Shown here: one piece after another, positions 34,730 through 44,127 of the stretch
Position numbering within the stretch: position 1 is the stretch's first letter
How the letters are laid out: each line of letters opens with the position of its first letter
DNA from: Ginsengibacter hankyongi
GTDB taxonomy: Bacteria; Bacteroidota; Bacteroidia; Chitinophagales; Chitinophagaceae
Assembly: GCF_008710285.1 (NCBI RefSeq)
Contig: NZ_VYQF01000001.1
Span: forward strand, 806,001-870,000
DNA length: 64,000 bases
Direction: 5' to 3'
Program-made: the position numbers and the translations under genes
Notes under the pieces: model-generated
Told to the model about the DNA's origin: nothing
Database searches by the model: none
What the model saw: the letters and a program-made list of their open reading frames with translations, nothing else

Positions 34730-37700
34730 TTAGAATGATAGATTTACGTTGAAGCCATAACTGCGTGTGGTGGGAGTTTGCAAGCCAGAGCCCGAATCCT
34801 GGGTGTATTGATCTACGTCCAAATCTTTATATTTATTTGGAAAGAAGTATAATAAATTCCTGCCCACCAAAGAGACCGTTGCTTGTTTGATAAAAGACCT
34901 GTTACCAAATACATTTTGTGGCACGAGATAAGTAAACGTTACTTCCCTTAATTTGGCATAAGTCTTTTTAATAATGTCTAGGTCGGGGATGGAAGCCATA
35001 CGGGTAACGAAAGGCTGAACCTGGCTTTTGGTAGTATTTTGTGTTACCGTTAAATCTTTATAGTTCGTAATTTCCCCAGTTATAGGATCGAGGATTATAG
35101 GTGCCCCGGTCAGGTTAACTCCACTGCCAGTATAAGCTGCCACATTTGCTTCGTCAGAAGGCCTTGCTGCTCCGAAAGCTCCTGTGGCACTTTCTATATG
35201 GCGTCCGCCTTGCAATGTTTTCTTTCTAACGTAATCTTCCATTACACCGCCCACCATTCCATCAAATTGAAAATGTAATGAAAAGCTTTTGTAGCTCACC
35301 ATGTTCACAAGCCCCCACTGCCAATCAGGATCTGAATGCCCAAATACTTTTTGTGCTGAAACGCCCAAATCAGAAAACCGTGTATAAACTCCGGTTGCCG
35401 GATCGATAACCATTTTGCCATCCGGTGTTCTTACAAATGCATTTCCATAAACCAAATCAATCCTCTTGCCATTGTATTCATAACTATTAGGGTTGGCATC
35501 ATTTACCCATTTTCTTATATAAGAGGAGAAGTTGGCAGTTACATTCCAGCTAAATCCATTCGGATGTGTAACAGGACGGGCATTCATAGTAACTTCCCAT
35601 CCGTCGTTAGTGTATACGTTACCGTTAGTTAGGTAAGATGAATATCCGGATGCTGATGATGTTCCCTGGTTTACAATACCTGTGTTTCTATAATGGTAAT
35701 GGGTTATATCAAACGCTAATTTGTTGTTAAGGAAACGAATATCAGCACCAAACTCAGTAGCTTTTCTGTCAGCAGTAAAAATGGTAGGGCTTACTGTTTG
35801 ATCACTGTATTTAGCACTATTTTGACTTGAGTAAGTTGGACTTAATGAATAGGGCTGTGAAAATTGGTAGCCAGGTCCTCCGTACGGTGAATTCCAGGTA
35901 TAACCATAATCGCCGGCCGGCGTAGCGCTCACATTGGGGGAGAAAAGCGGAGAAGTGCCTCCGTCCTTACTCTCTGCATAAGAACCTCTCAATTTTAAAA
36001 ATGATATTGCTTTTGGCAAGTGCATGTATTCAGAAACCACCGTTGCCAGGTTAAATGATGGATAATAATAACTATTGGTATTGCTAGGTAATGCAGATGA
36101 TTTATCAACACGGCCCGTAACGTTAGCCGTTAAGTAAGATTTGTATCCCGCATCTACCGAGTAATAAGCGCTTAAAACCAGCATGCTCGAACGAAAACTA
36201 CTTCCCGTTAAAGTTCCCTTGGAGTTAGAAAAAGAATAAATGCCGGGAACATTCAAATAATTGGTAGATTCAAAGTTAGAATTGAAACTGAAATTCCTTG
36301 CGGTTGCACCCGCTAATGCCTGAACATCTAAAAATCCCAATATATTATCTTCATGATATCTCGCTTGTGCGTCTACGTTAGTCTCGAATAAAGACCTCCT
36401 GTCTTCGCGGTAATCTCCCTGGTGAAGTTCTCTTCCATATACGTCCGCTGAATAAGGCAACTTTTCTGAATTAACCATGTCGTATGCAGTCATACTTGGC
36501 CTGAATTGAAAATCAATATTATTATTGAGTTTATAATTCAATGATAAGTATCCATATTCGTTATTCTGGTAATGGCCTCTTAACCATTCGTAAGACATAA
36601 ACCAGGGATTATTATACCGGTAATACTCCGCGTAGTTTTGCTGGATTCCTGTTTTGCCCGGCTGCCAGTAGTTGCGGATATTAGGATCATTTACATTCCA
36701 GTCTGCACCGCCCCAAAGTATAAAATTGTATATGATACTATTAGGGCCATAACTTACATCAGGTACATTTGGTGTTGATTGCCTGCTATAATTGAAATAA
36801 GATGTCAATGAGAATTTCCTATTAAATCTTTCTACAAGGCTTACTGTAAAGTTTCCATTATTTAATTGTGTGTTTGGAACAATGCCACGCTGGTACGTAT
36901 TTCCCACTGAAAGCCGAAAATCTGTTTTATCAGTTGATGAACCCACGGAAATACTGTTAGACTGAAGAAGACCTGTTTGTAAAAACTTTTTCAAATTATC
37001 TTTACCTCTTGCCACCCACGGTGTTGGCACAACGTGGCCTGTATACTTGGTTCCATCAGCAAAAACGGTCGTGAAAGTTTGAGATGGATCATAAACACCA
37101 TCGTACTGCGGTAATAACTGACCCCTGAATTGCGGGCCCCACACATCATAATCATAGTCATTTATACCAACCCCAACGGCTCCGTTTCCAAAGTATGAAG
37201 CCGGGCTTGAACCCCCACCACCGAATGCGTACTTACCATTATCGCCGGGGCCGTACAAATCATTGTATTTAGGTAAAGCAATAAATCCTTTATTAAATTG
37301 GGTGCTTGAATTAAATGTAACCTGCAGCCCCCTTTTATCTTTAGTTCCTTTTTTTGTAGAAATAATAATGGCACCGTTCTTTCCCTGGAAGCCATATAAT
37401 GCTGCTGCATTTGGGCCTTTTAGAATGGTAAATGTTTCGATGTCATCAGGGTTAAGATTGTAAGTATCAGAACTAATAGGAACACCATCCACTACAAATA
37501 ACGGACGGTTATTCGGATCATTTTCTCCGCGGATAATTACGTCCGGGGCATGGCCAATTTCGGAGTTAATATTTATAGCAAGGCCTGCAGCATTGCCTTT
37601 CAAGGAATTGATAGGATCTGCCTCCCGTGCTTTCGTTAACGCAGCAGCGTCGATTGTTTGAATAGAATATCCCAAACGCTTTGCTTCTTTTTTTATGCCT

Positions 37701-38050
37701 GTCGCCGTTATAACAACTTCATTTAATTGTTGCGTGGAAGCAGTCAGTTGAATCGTAATATTTTTTTGCGAAGCATTTATTTCTTTTGGTTCATATCCCA
37801 CAAAAGATGCAAGAATTTTGCTGTTTTTTGGAGCGTCTATAGAAAAATTCCCATTTACATCTGAAGAGGTTCCGACGCTGGAATTCTTAATTGAAATACT
37901 CACCCCTGCAAGAGGAGACTTATTTGCCGCATCAATAACTTTCCCTTGAATTTTATTGCCCTGGGCATAAATAAAAGGAGTTATAAAAAATAAAAATACT
38001 GTGAGAAATATAGTTCCCGTAAAAGGGAGGTTGGGTCGCTTCATAACCAA
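34730..38050 (-). CDS. SusC/RagA-family TonB-dependent outer-membrane transporter
   Basis: A 1106-aa protein. It has a signal peptide (about 1-29), an N-terminal carboxypeptidase-regulatory-like beta-sandwich (about 33-115, IQGKVIDAANKSPLAGVSI), a TonB-box-proximal LNEVVITATG, a plug domain (about 120-235, with the RGENDPNNRPLFVVDGVPIS landmark) and a 22-strand barrel ending in NVNLSF with a C-terminal aromatic residue. It imports a ligand captured by SusD using TonB energy. It is the first gene of the locus; no ECF sigma/anti-sigma pair or hybrid two-component regulator is next to it. Confidence 0.96.
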   Translation of the reverse strand: MVMKRPNLPFTGTIFLTVFLFFITPFIYAQGNKIQGKVIDAANKSPLAGVSISIKNSSVGTSSDVNGNFSIDAPKNSKILASFVGYEPKEINASQKNITIQLTASTQQLNEVVITATGIKKEAKRLGYSIQTIDAAALTKAREADPINSLKGNAAGLAININSEIGHAPDVIIRGENDPNNRPLFVVDGVPISSDTYNLNPDDIETFTILKGPNAAALYGFQGKNGAIIISTKKGTKDKRGLQVTFNSSTQFNKGFIALPKYNDLYGPGDNGKYAFGGGGSSPASYFGNGAVGVGINDYDYDVWGPQFRGQLLPQYDGVYDPSQTFTTVFADGTKYTGHVVPTPWVARGKDNLKKFLQTGLLQSNSISVGSSTDKTDFRLSVGNTYQRGIVPNTQLNNGNFTVSLVERFNRKFSLTSYFNYSRQSTPNVPDVSYGPNSIIYNFILWGGADWNVNDPNIRNYWQPGKTGIQQNYAEYYRYNNPWFMSYEWLRGHYQNNEYGYLSLNYKLNNNIDFQFRPSMTAYDMVNSEKLPYSADVYGRELHQGDYREDRRSLFETNVDAQARYHEDNILGFLDVQALAGATARNFSFNSNFESTNYLNVPGIYSFSNSKGTLTGSSFRSSMLVLSAYYSVDAGYKSYLTANVTGRVDKSSALPSNTNSYYYPSFNLATVVSEYMHLPKAISFLKLRGSYAESKDGGTSPLFSPNVSATPAGDYGYTWNSPYGGPGYQFSQPYSLSPTYSSQNSAKYSDQTVSPTIFTADRKATEFGADIRFLNNKLAFDITHYHYRNTGIVNQGTSSASGYSSYLTNGNVYTNDGWEVTMNARPVTHPNGFSWNVTANFSSYIRKWVNDANPNSYEYNGKRIDLVYGNAFVRTPDGKMVIDPATGVYTRFSDLGVSAQKVFGHSDPDWQWGLVNMVSYKSFSLHFQFDGMVGGVMEDYVRKKTLQGGRHIESATGAFGAARPSDEANVAAYTGSGVNLTGAPIILDPITGEITNYKDLTVTQNTTKSQVQPFVTRMASIPDLDIIKKTYAKLREVTFTYLVPQNVFGNRSFIKQATVSLVGRNLLYFFPNKYKDLDVDQYTQDSGSGLQTPTTRSYGFNVNLSF

Positions 38051-38506
38051 TTAATTTTTTTTGATTGAGCGGCAAAACTATCTTTCGAATGTTAAGGATT
38101 TATTAAAGGCGTATGAACAAAAAGTTATGAAAAGGTTAAGCGAATAATTCCGTGTGAGAGCAAGAATGTAAAAAGTTATCTCCCTTGCTTATATACAAAC
38201 TCAAACCATTAAGTTCGACTAAAAACCCTTACTAGACAAGGCTTTCATAAAAAAAGATGCAATACTATAAATTCAAAAGGCGAATAACCGATCGATATGG
38301 TTTTATCAATAGCTGTATTAAGACCATCTTTTGCCACTATAAATCTTCGGATAAAATATTTTTTTTAAAACGGCGTTTAAGCTTATCCGTTACATTGCTT
38401 TTTTAAAAATAAATTTGGCAAGCATTCCATTTTTTTACTTTCTGATAACTCCCAGGCGAGTAATTTCTGTAGCTAATTCATCTTCATCATTTAATTATCT
38501 TAAAAT
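38051..38506. other. Promoter-bearing intergenic region upstream of susC
   Basis: On the minus strand TAGTTTTG (38073-38080) is a full match to the -7 consensus TAnnTTTG, 23 bp before the susC ATG. No clear TTG -33 element was found at the expected 17-23 bp distance. The rest, up to the tRNA terminator, contains no supported gene; a 49-codon + strand frame at 38257 is basic low-complexity and was rejected. Confidence 0.5.
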
Positions 38507-38541
38507 AAAAAACCTTGAAAGTAAATACTAACAAGGTTTTT
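38507..38541 (-). terminator. Terminator of tRNA-Leu(UAA)
   Basis: Read on the minus strand, an AAAACCTTG/CAAGGTTTT stem with a 14-nt loop is followed by a T-rich run, 10 bp after the tRNA 3' end. Confidence 0.65.
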
Positions 38542-38550
38542 AAAATCTAC

Positions 38551-38639
38551 TGGTACCCGGGATGGGAGTTGAACCCACACGACCATTGCTGATCACAGGA
38601 TTTTAAGTCCTGCGTGTCTACCAGTTCCACCACCCGGGT
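38551..38639 (-). tRNA. tRNA-Leu (anticodon UAA)
   Basis: A class II tRNA with a 7-bp acceptor stem ACCCGGG/CCCGGGT, discriminator A and encoded CCA. The anticodon arm is CAGGA-CTTAAAA-TCCTG (anticodon TAA), with a long variable arm, and the T arm contains GTTCAAC. It is complete. Confidence 0.95.
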
Positions 38640-38667
38640 AAACACATTTGTAAAAAATCAAAAAAAA

Positions 38668-38684
38668 TCCCGACCGGGTCGGGA
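38668..38684 (-). terminator. Hairpin terminator between tRNA-Gly and tRNA-Leu
   Basis: An inverted repeat TCCCGAC/GTCGGGA with a 3-nt loop. On the minus strand a run of T residues follows. It lies 8 bp after the 3' end of tRNA-Gly, so the two tRNAs are probably separate transcripts. Confidence 0.75.
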
Positions 38685-38691
38685 AATTATG

Positions 38692-38764
<73 letters not shown>

Positions 38765-38824
38765 AAATGTTAAGAACTAAAAAATGGATTGCAAAAGTAA
38801 TAATTACACTTGCTTAAGCAAAAT

Positions 38825-39046
38825 TTATTTGTATTGCGGATTGTACAAAGTATTACCAGGAACTTCCACTTCTGGTTTACCAGTGTACCTGTGCTTATAC
38901 ATTGTATAACATCCACCCAAAACCAGCGCAATAAATATTATTATCTGGCAATAAAAAAGAAAACGTGAAGAGGAAACCCAATTATGAGCAATATCCTTAT
39001 CCGAATTATCAAGATCTGAATTATCAAGAACTTCTTCGTGTTCCAT
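38825..39046 (-). CDS. Small single-pass membrane protein of unknown function
   Basis: A 73-aa protein. An acidic N-terminus (about 1-25, with the repeated LDNSD) is followed by one membrane helix (about 30-50, FYCQIIIFIALVLGGCY) and a short Pro/Glu-rich tail. No family was recognised. It is transcribed with tRNA-Gly downstream and the glycosyltransferase upstream on the same strand (44-bp gap). The sequence looks protein-like and has a normal ATG start. Confidence 0.6.
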   Translation of the reverse strand: MEHEEVLDNSDLDNSDKDIAHNWVSSSRFLFYCQIIIFIALVLGGCYTMYKHRYTGKPEVEVPGNTLYNPQYK

Positions 39047-39090
39047 ATATTAAATTTTGCACGGCAAAAATAACCGATTGAGCTTAAAAA

Positions 39091-40122
39091 TCATTTTTTA
39101 AGAGGAATAATTTCAGAAAATGTTTTTTTCTTTTTTATAAAATATTGCCAAACGATACTCCTGTCATATACAGAAACAATAGTTTTCATTTTTAATTTGG
39201 GAAATTTTTCTCCTCGTTTGCCAATCAAAAGCCATTCTGCATAATGCATGTGCGCAGATGCAATTGAAATGAAAGTACTAAAATTACCATCAACTAAAGA
39301 ACGGTAAGCTGCTATTACATCCAGGAAAATTCGTAATGGAATTTTCCAAACCTTTTCCGCCACAGGCAAATTTTTAGTGATCATTACAAGGTTGTTCCTG
39401 AAGTTGAGGAAAACTTTTTTCCTGCTGCCCATTGGTAGCGCGCCTCCGCCAACATGATACACAACCGAAGCGGGAACTACGTAAATTATATAGCCTTTCC
39501 GCTGCATTCGCCAGCATAAATCAATCTCTTCCTGGTGGGCGAAAAAAAATTCATCAAAGCCATTTAATTCGTGAAATACTTTTGCTCTTACAAATAAAGC
39601 CGCGCCGGTAGCCCAAAAAATTTGCATTGCATTATCGTATTGGCCGCTATCGGTTTCGCAGGTTTCGAATATGCGGCCACGTGAAAACGGGTATCCTAAT
39701 ATATCGATAAAGCCGCCGGAAGCGCCGGCGTATTCGAATTTAGTTTTCTCCGTATACGATAAAACTTTTGGCTGGCATGCGGCAATTTTTTCATCTGATT
39801 CCATCAATGAAATAACAGGCTCAATCCAATCCGCGGTCACTTCCACATCGCTGTTCAGTAAAATATAATAATCAGCCGAAACCTGCTGTAATGCGGTATT
39901 ATAGCCTTTGGCAAATCCTTCATTTATGTTGCTCAATATTATTTTTATAGCAGGATAATTCTTTTTCAAAAAATCAACTGAATCATCGTCAGACGCATTA
40001 TCAGCAACAATAACACTAAAGTTATTATAGGTAGATTCCAATACGAAAGGAAGAAATTTTTCCAGGAATGGTTTTCCATTCCAATTAAGGATAACAACAG
40101 CTACAGATGGTAAAGAGATCAA
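39091..40122 (-). CDS. Family 2 glycosyltransferase
   Basis: A 343-aa GT-A enzyme. It begins VAVVILNWNGKPFLEKFLP, then VIVADNASDDDS (nucleotide-binding Asp) and LLNSDVEVTADW (the DxD-equivalent). The acceptor-side FFAHQEEIDLCWRMQRKGY motif is typical of rhamnosyltransferase-like GT2. A C-terminal amphipathic or membrane-associated stretch follows. It probably adds a sugar to a lipid- or polysaccharide-linked acceptor on the cytoplasmic face. The frame lacks an ATG at its 5' end; the TTG at 40122 directly precedes the conserved N-terminus, with an in-frame stop two codons before. Confidence 0.9.
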   Translation of the reverse strand: MISLPSVAVVILNWNGKPFLEKFLPFVLESTYNNFSVIVADNASDDDSVDFLKKNYPAIKIILSNINEGFAKGYNTALQQVSADYYILLNSDVEVTADWIEPVISLMESDEKIAACQPKVLSYTEKTKFEYAGASGGFIDILGYPFSRGRIFETCETDSGQYDNAMQIFWATGAALFVRAKVFHELNGFDEFFFAHQEEIDLCWRMQRKGYIIYVVPASVVYHVGGGALPMGSRKKVFLNFRNNLVMITKNLPVAEKVWKIPLRIFLDVIAAYRSLVDGNFSTFISIASAHMHYAEWLLIGKRGEKFPKLKMKTIVSVYDRSIVWQYFIKKKKTFSEIIPLKK

Positions 40123-40218
40123 AATTTATTTTATTAATAAACACAAACATAAAAATTTTAGATTTCAATTCTGATAATTATCGGAAATAGCTTTTAGATT
40201 TGATAAGAATCATTTTTA

Positions 40219-41370
40219 ATGCTTGCACAACTTTTTAACTTTAGAACATGGATTGCAGTAATTGCCGTTGCGATAGTTACCGGCACTGTTTTCTATTCAA
40301 ATTTCCTGGCAAAAAAAATAGCCGTTGAAGAAGGACAAAAGGTTAACGTGTGGGTGCAGGCGTTAAAAACGCGGGCTGAAACTACTGAGAAATCAGCACT
40401 TGATCTTACCAATATCATCACTTCAGAAAATAAGGACATTCCAATTATTGAGACTGACGAAAATGACAAACCATCCGGAATGGTTTTAAACCTTGATTCA
40501 GCGTTGGTAAAAAAAGATAGCCATTATGTTTATAAAAAACTGGCTGAATTTAAAAAACAACACAAGCCTATTACTATTGAGATAAGCACAGATCCTCTGA
40601 TTATTAATAAATATTATTATGGAGATTCTGATTTGCTAAAACAGGTAAGATATTATCCCATTGTGCAATTAATTATTGTAGCGCTTTTTATCATCATTAC
40701 TTTATATGCCATAACCACGAGGAACACCTCTACTCAAAACCAGGTGTGGGCGGGCATGGCAAAGGAAACTGCACATCAATTAGGCACGCCTATTTCATCG
40801 TTGGAAGGTTGGGTTGAAATGCTAAAGGAAAGTGAAGTGTCTAATTCTATTTCTGTTGAGATGGAAAAAGATGTTAATCGTTTAAAACTTATCAGCGACC
40901 GTTTTGGAAAAATTGGAAGCGCACCAAAACTGGAAGATTATAACATAACAGAACAAGTAGAAAAGATGGTGGCATATATAAAAAGAAGAGCTACTGACAA
41001 AGTAAATTTTGTGGTAGAAGCCCCACCCAGCAAGGTCATCACGAAAATTTCAGCACCTTTATTTGATTGGGTTATTGAAAATCTTTTGAAAAATGCGTTG
41101 GATGCAATGGAAGGAAAAGGGAACATTCACATTAAAATAAGGGAGCGACCGGGAAATATAGTTATAGACGTTACGGATAATGGCAGAGGCATCAGCAAAC
41201 AAAATATTTCAAAAGTTTTCAAACCCGGATTCACTACAAAAAAGCGTGGATGGGGCCTTGGCTTATCTCTTTCAAAAAGAATAATAGAACAATATCATAA
41301 AGGGCAACTATATGTAAAATCCTCAGAACCTAATAAGGGAACTACTTTCAGGATTGTTTTAAACACATAG
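40219..41370 (+). CDS. Membrane sensor histidine kinase
   Basis: A 383-aa kinase with two membrane helices (about 8-30 and 147-168) that enclose a periplasmic sensor of about 115 residues. HisKA carries the phospho-acceptor His186 in AKETAHQLGTPISSLEGW, and HATPase has NLLKNALDAMEG, VTDNGRGIS and GWGLGLSLSKRII. No response regulator gene is adjacent, so it is an orphan kinase. It is divergent from the glycosyltransferase (96 bp) and followed by tRNA-Leu(GAG). Confidence 0.93.
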   Translation: MLAQLFNFRTWIAVIAVAIVTGTVFYSNFLAKKIAVEEGQKVNVWVQALKTRAETTEKSALDLTNIITSENKDIPIIETDENDKPSGMVLNLDSALVKKDSHYVYKKLAEFKKQHKPITIEISTDPLIINKYYYGDSDLLKQVRYYPIVQLIIVALFIIITLYAITTRNTSTQNQVWAGMAKETAHQLGTPISSLEGWVEMLKESEVSNSISVEMEKDVNRLKLISDRFGKIGSAPKLEDYNITEQVEKMVAYIKRRATDKVNFVVEAPPSKVITKISAPLFDWVIENLLKNALDAMEGKGNIHIKIRERPGNIVIDVTDNGRGISKQNISKVFKPGFTTKKRGWGLGLSLSKRIIEQYHKGQLYVKSSEPNKGTTFRIVLNT

Positions 41371-41455
41371 ATTTTTAATTAAAGGGTTTTATTAAATTTG
41401 CATTCCTTAGTAACACCTTATTTATAAAGATTTTATTTTGATGGTAGCAAAAAAT

Positions 41456-41539
41456 GCGGCGATGGCGAAATTGGTAGACGCACTACTTTGAGGTGGTAGC
41501 GCCCGAAAGGGTGTGGGAGTTCGAATCTCCTTTGCCGCA
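41456..41539 (+). tRNA. tRNA-Leu (anticodon GAG)
   Basis: A class II tRNA with acceptor GCGGCGA/TTGCCGC. The anticodon arm is CTACT-TTGAGGT-GGTAG (anticodon GAG), the variable arm is CGCCCGAAAGGGTG-like, and the T loop is TTCGAAT. Discriminator A; CCA is not encoded. Confidence 0.95.
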
Positions 41540-41541
41540 CA

Positions 41542-41574
41542 AAATCCTGTTTCTTTGAAACAGGATTTTTTAAT
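41542..41574 (+). terminator. Terminator of tRNA-Leu(GAG)
   Basis: An 11-bp stem AATCCTGTTTC/GAAACAGGATT with a 3-nt loop and a T run starts 3 bp after the tRNA. The next gene starts 15 bp later. Confidence 0.85.
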
Positions 41575-41588
41575 AAAAAACATTCTCT

Positions 41589-42857
41589 ATGCCAACATTA
41601 ATAACATGCCCCAGTTGTAAACATGAATTTGCACCGGAAGATGCAATTGCAAAATCATTGGAAAAAGAATATGAAGAAAAATTAAATCAAGAAAGACAAA
41701 AGCTGGGCCGGCAGTTTTCTGAACAGGAAAAATTACTGGATGAACAAAGAAAGGAATTTGAGAAAAAGAAGGAAAAGGAAAATGAATTATTTGCAGAAAG
41801 AATGCAAAAAGAAAAGTTGAAAATTGAAACTGAAATACAGGAAAAATTAAGAAAATCAATCAGCAGTGATTTTGAAAACCAGATCAAAATTCTGCAGCAA
41901 TCCAATAATGATAATGAAGAAAAATTAAAATCGGCAAGACAAAAGGAGCTCGAGTTTCTAAAGAAGGTCCAGGAATTAAAAAATAAAGAAGAGGAAATGG
42001 AAATCGCTCTTCAAAAAAAATTATCGGAAGAAAGAGCAATGTTAAGTGAACAGATAAGAAAGCAGGAAATAGAAAAAAATACTATTAAGGAAACTGAAAA
42101 TAATTTAAAATTTAAAGAGCTTGAAAAACAACTGGAAGATCAAAAAAAATTAGTTGATGAAATGAAACGCAAAGCCGAACAAGGTTCAATGCAACGGCAG
42201 GGCGAGGTACAGGAAATTGCGTTGGAAGAAATTTTACGCAACAATTTTCCATTTGATATAATTACTGAAGTCGGTAAAGGAACAAGAGGTGCAGATTGCG
42301 TTCAAATGGTGAGAAATAATTTTGGGCAGGAATGTGGTAAAATAATTTATGAAAGTAAACGCACCGAAAATTTTGGCGGCGACTGGATTGAGAAATTTAA
42401 AAAAGATATGCGCAGCACCGGCGCCGACATTGCTGTGCTGGTTACTAAAACAATGCCCAAAGACATGGATTGCTTCGGGTTGAAAGATGGCATTTGGGTT
42501 TGTACATTTTCTGAGGTGAAAGCGCTGGCCAATGTTTTAAGAGATGGAATTATCCGCATTTATTCTTCGGCAAAAAGCCAGGAAAACAAGGGCGATAAAA
42601 TGCATTTGTTGTATGATTATTTAACCAGTAACGAATTCAGTGAGCAATGGAAAGCCATTCGTGAAGGGTTTTTTGCAATGAAAGTTGGGATTCAAAAAGA
42701 AAGGGATTCCATGGAACGTTTGTGGAAGGCAAGAGAAAAACAATTGGAAAAAGTTTTATTAAACTCGGCACATGTAAAAGGTTCAATAGAAGGAATTGCC
42801 GGGCAGGATTCTATTGATATGAGTTTATTGGACGAACCGGGATTGCTGGAAGATTAA
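41589..42857 (+). CDS. DUF2130 domain protein
   Basis: A 422-aa protein. An N-terminal zinc-ribbon-like CPSCKHEF is followed by a long charged coiled coil (about residues 25-205). The C-terminal DUF2130 nuclease-like domain (about 205-400) contains GADCVQMVRN and KIIYESKRTENFGGDWIEKFKKD, whose Asp, Glu and Lys resemble a PD-(D/E)XK core. The family function is not established; DNA-related activity is suspected from the fold. It is a single gene, convergent with the phosphopantetheinyl transferase gene (25 bp). Confidence 0.9.
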   Translation: MPTLITCPSCKHEFAPEDAIAKSLEKEYEEKLNQERQKLGRQFSEQEKLLDEQRKEFEKKKEKENELFAERMQKEKLKIETEIQEKLRKSISSDFENQIKILQQSNNDNEEKLKSARQKELEFLKKVQELKNKEEEMEIALQKKLSEERAMLSEQIRKQEIEKNTIKETENNLKFKELEKQLEDQKKLVDEMKRKAEQGSMQRQGEVQEIALEEILRNNFPFDIITEVGKGTRGADCVQMVRNNFGQECGKIIYESKRTENFGGDWIEKFKKDMRSTGADIAVLVTKTMPKDMDCFGLKDGIWVCTFSEVKALANVLRDGIIRIYSSAKSQENKGDKMHLLYDYLTSNEFSEQWKAIREGFFAMKVGIQKERDSMERLWKAREKQLEKVLLNSAHVKGSIEGIAGQDSIDMSLLDEPGLLED

Positions 42858-42882
42858 TTAAAACGAATTTCAGTAGAGCACA

Positions 42883-43497
42883 TCAGCCTACAACCCACGC
42901 AAGACACAAATTTTCAAACAGATGAAAATTTATATATAAATCTTTTTGACAGTTTTTTAAAAATGTACATTCTATAACTCCACGTACATCCTTAACTGTT
43001 ATATTACTTATATGAATGTGATTTATAAAATCAACGCCACCTTTTCCGTACCATTTATAAACTGCTTCTTTGCAGCTCCAGCATAAAGTAAGAAGCGTTT
43101 GATCTGCTCCAGGCAACAATTTTAATTCATCGGCGGATAAAAATTTATGCTGTATCAGTTTAACTTTTGGAGTTATTAATTCCACATCAATACCTGCGCT
43201 TGTATTTTCGCTTACTACAGCTGCTGCAAAATCGCCACAATGTGAAATTGAAAAGTGATAAGATTCATCCTGCAGCATTGGCTTATTTGACTCTGCTATT
43301 TCAATTAAATGCAGCGGAAATTCCGGGTGCAATAACTGGAGCAAATAGCGCCCTGCAAGATGTTGCACCCTTTTATGGGGATGATGTATTTCTTTTTGTA
43401 AATGCACATTTTGAAGGAAGAAATTTTCAGGCTCGGTAATATGCCATACGGCAAGTTTGGATGTATCGTTGATATTATGTTGATAAAACAAAGGCAT
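42883..43497 (-). CDS. 4'-phosphopantetheinyl transferase superfamily protein
   Basis: A 204-aa Sfp/AcpT-like enzyme. The fold core shows FSISHCGDFAAAVVSENTSAGIDVE (Asp and Glu for Mg2+) and the distal LCWSCKEAVYKWYGKGG motif (W-x-x-K-E-A). It transfers 4'-phosphopantetheine from CoA to acyl carrier proteins. A longer frame to 43545 exists; the ATG at 43497 (MPLFYQHNINDTSKLAVWHI) matches the usual start and leaves room for the divergent dcd promoter. Confidence 0.9.
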   Translation of the reverse strand: MPLFYQHNINDTSKLAVWHITEPENFFLQNVHLQKEIHHPHKRVQHLAGRYLLQLLHPEFPLHLIEIAESNKPMLQDESYHFSISHCGDFAAAVVSENTSAGIDVELITPKVKLIQHKFLSADELKLLPGADQTLLTLCWSCKEAVYKWYGKGGVDFINHIHISNITVKDVRGVIECTFLKNCQKDLYINFHLFENLCLAWVVG

Positions 43498-43566
43498 TCG
43501 AAAAAAAGTTACGCTTGTTTTGCAGATGTATGAATTATTTTGCAAAAAATAAAATAAAGGAAAGAA

Positions 43567-44103
43567 ATGATCTTATCGGATTCACGTATTTTGGAAGAGA
43601 TAGAAAAGAAAACCATCGTTATTGAACCTTACAGCCGGGAATGTTTAGGCAGTAATTCATATGATGTGCATTTGGGAAAATGGCTGGCAACTTATAAAGA
43701 GCATATACTCGATGCTAAGAAACATAACACTATAGATTATTTTGAAATACCTGAAGACGGCTTCGTTTTGTATCCGCACATTTTTTATCTCGGTGTTACA
43801 GAAGAATATACTGAGACACATGCGCATGTTCCTTTTCTGGAAGGTAAATCTTCTACAGGCCGCCTTGGTATTGATATTCATGCGACAGCGGGAAAAGGCG
43901 ATGTTGGCTTCTGCGGCAACTGGACCCTTGAAATTTCGGTAAAGCAACCGGTAAAAATTTATAAAAGCATGCCAATAGGCCAACTGATCTATTTTCCCGT
44001 TGATGGCGAAATTGAAGTGAAATACAATCAAAAGAAAGACGCGAAATACAGCGGTCAGATTAATAAGCCTGTTGAAAGCATGATGTGGAAGAATAAGTTT
44101 TAA
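43567..44103 (+). CDS. dcd: dCTP deaminase
   Basis: A 178-aa trimeric dUTPase-fold enzyme. The substrate-binding SSTGRLGIDIHATAGKGDVGF includes the family's conserved Ser/Arg and catalytic Glu region (GNWTLEI). The N-terminus is LSDSRILEEIEKK. It deaminates dCTP to dUTP for dTTP synthesis. Length is as expected for the family. A purine-rich AAGGAAAGAA lies just before the ATG. Confidence 0.95.
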   Translation: MILSDSRILEEIEKKTIVIEPYSRECLGSNSYDVHLGKWLATYKEHILDAKKHNTIDYFEIPEDGFVLYPHIFYLGVTEEYTETHAHVPFLEGKSSTGRLGIDIHATAGKGDVGFCGNWTLEISVKQPVKIYKSMPIGQLIYFPVDGEIEVKYNQKKDAKYSGQINKPVESMMWKNKF

Positions 44104-44127
44104 GAACTCCTAACACCTAAAGGGGAA

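Noticed and set aside
38257-38406. 49-codon + strand ORF in the susC-tRNA gap
   Set aside because: Lys/Arg/Phe-rich low-complexity peptide in A+T-rich DNA, no promoter, no recognisable features.
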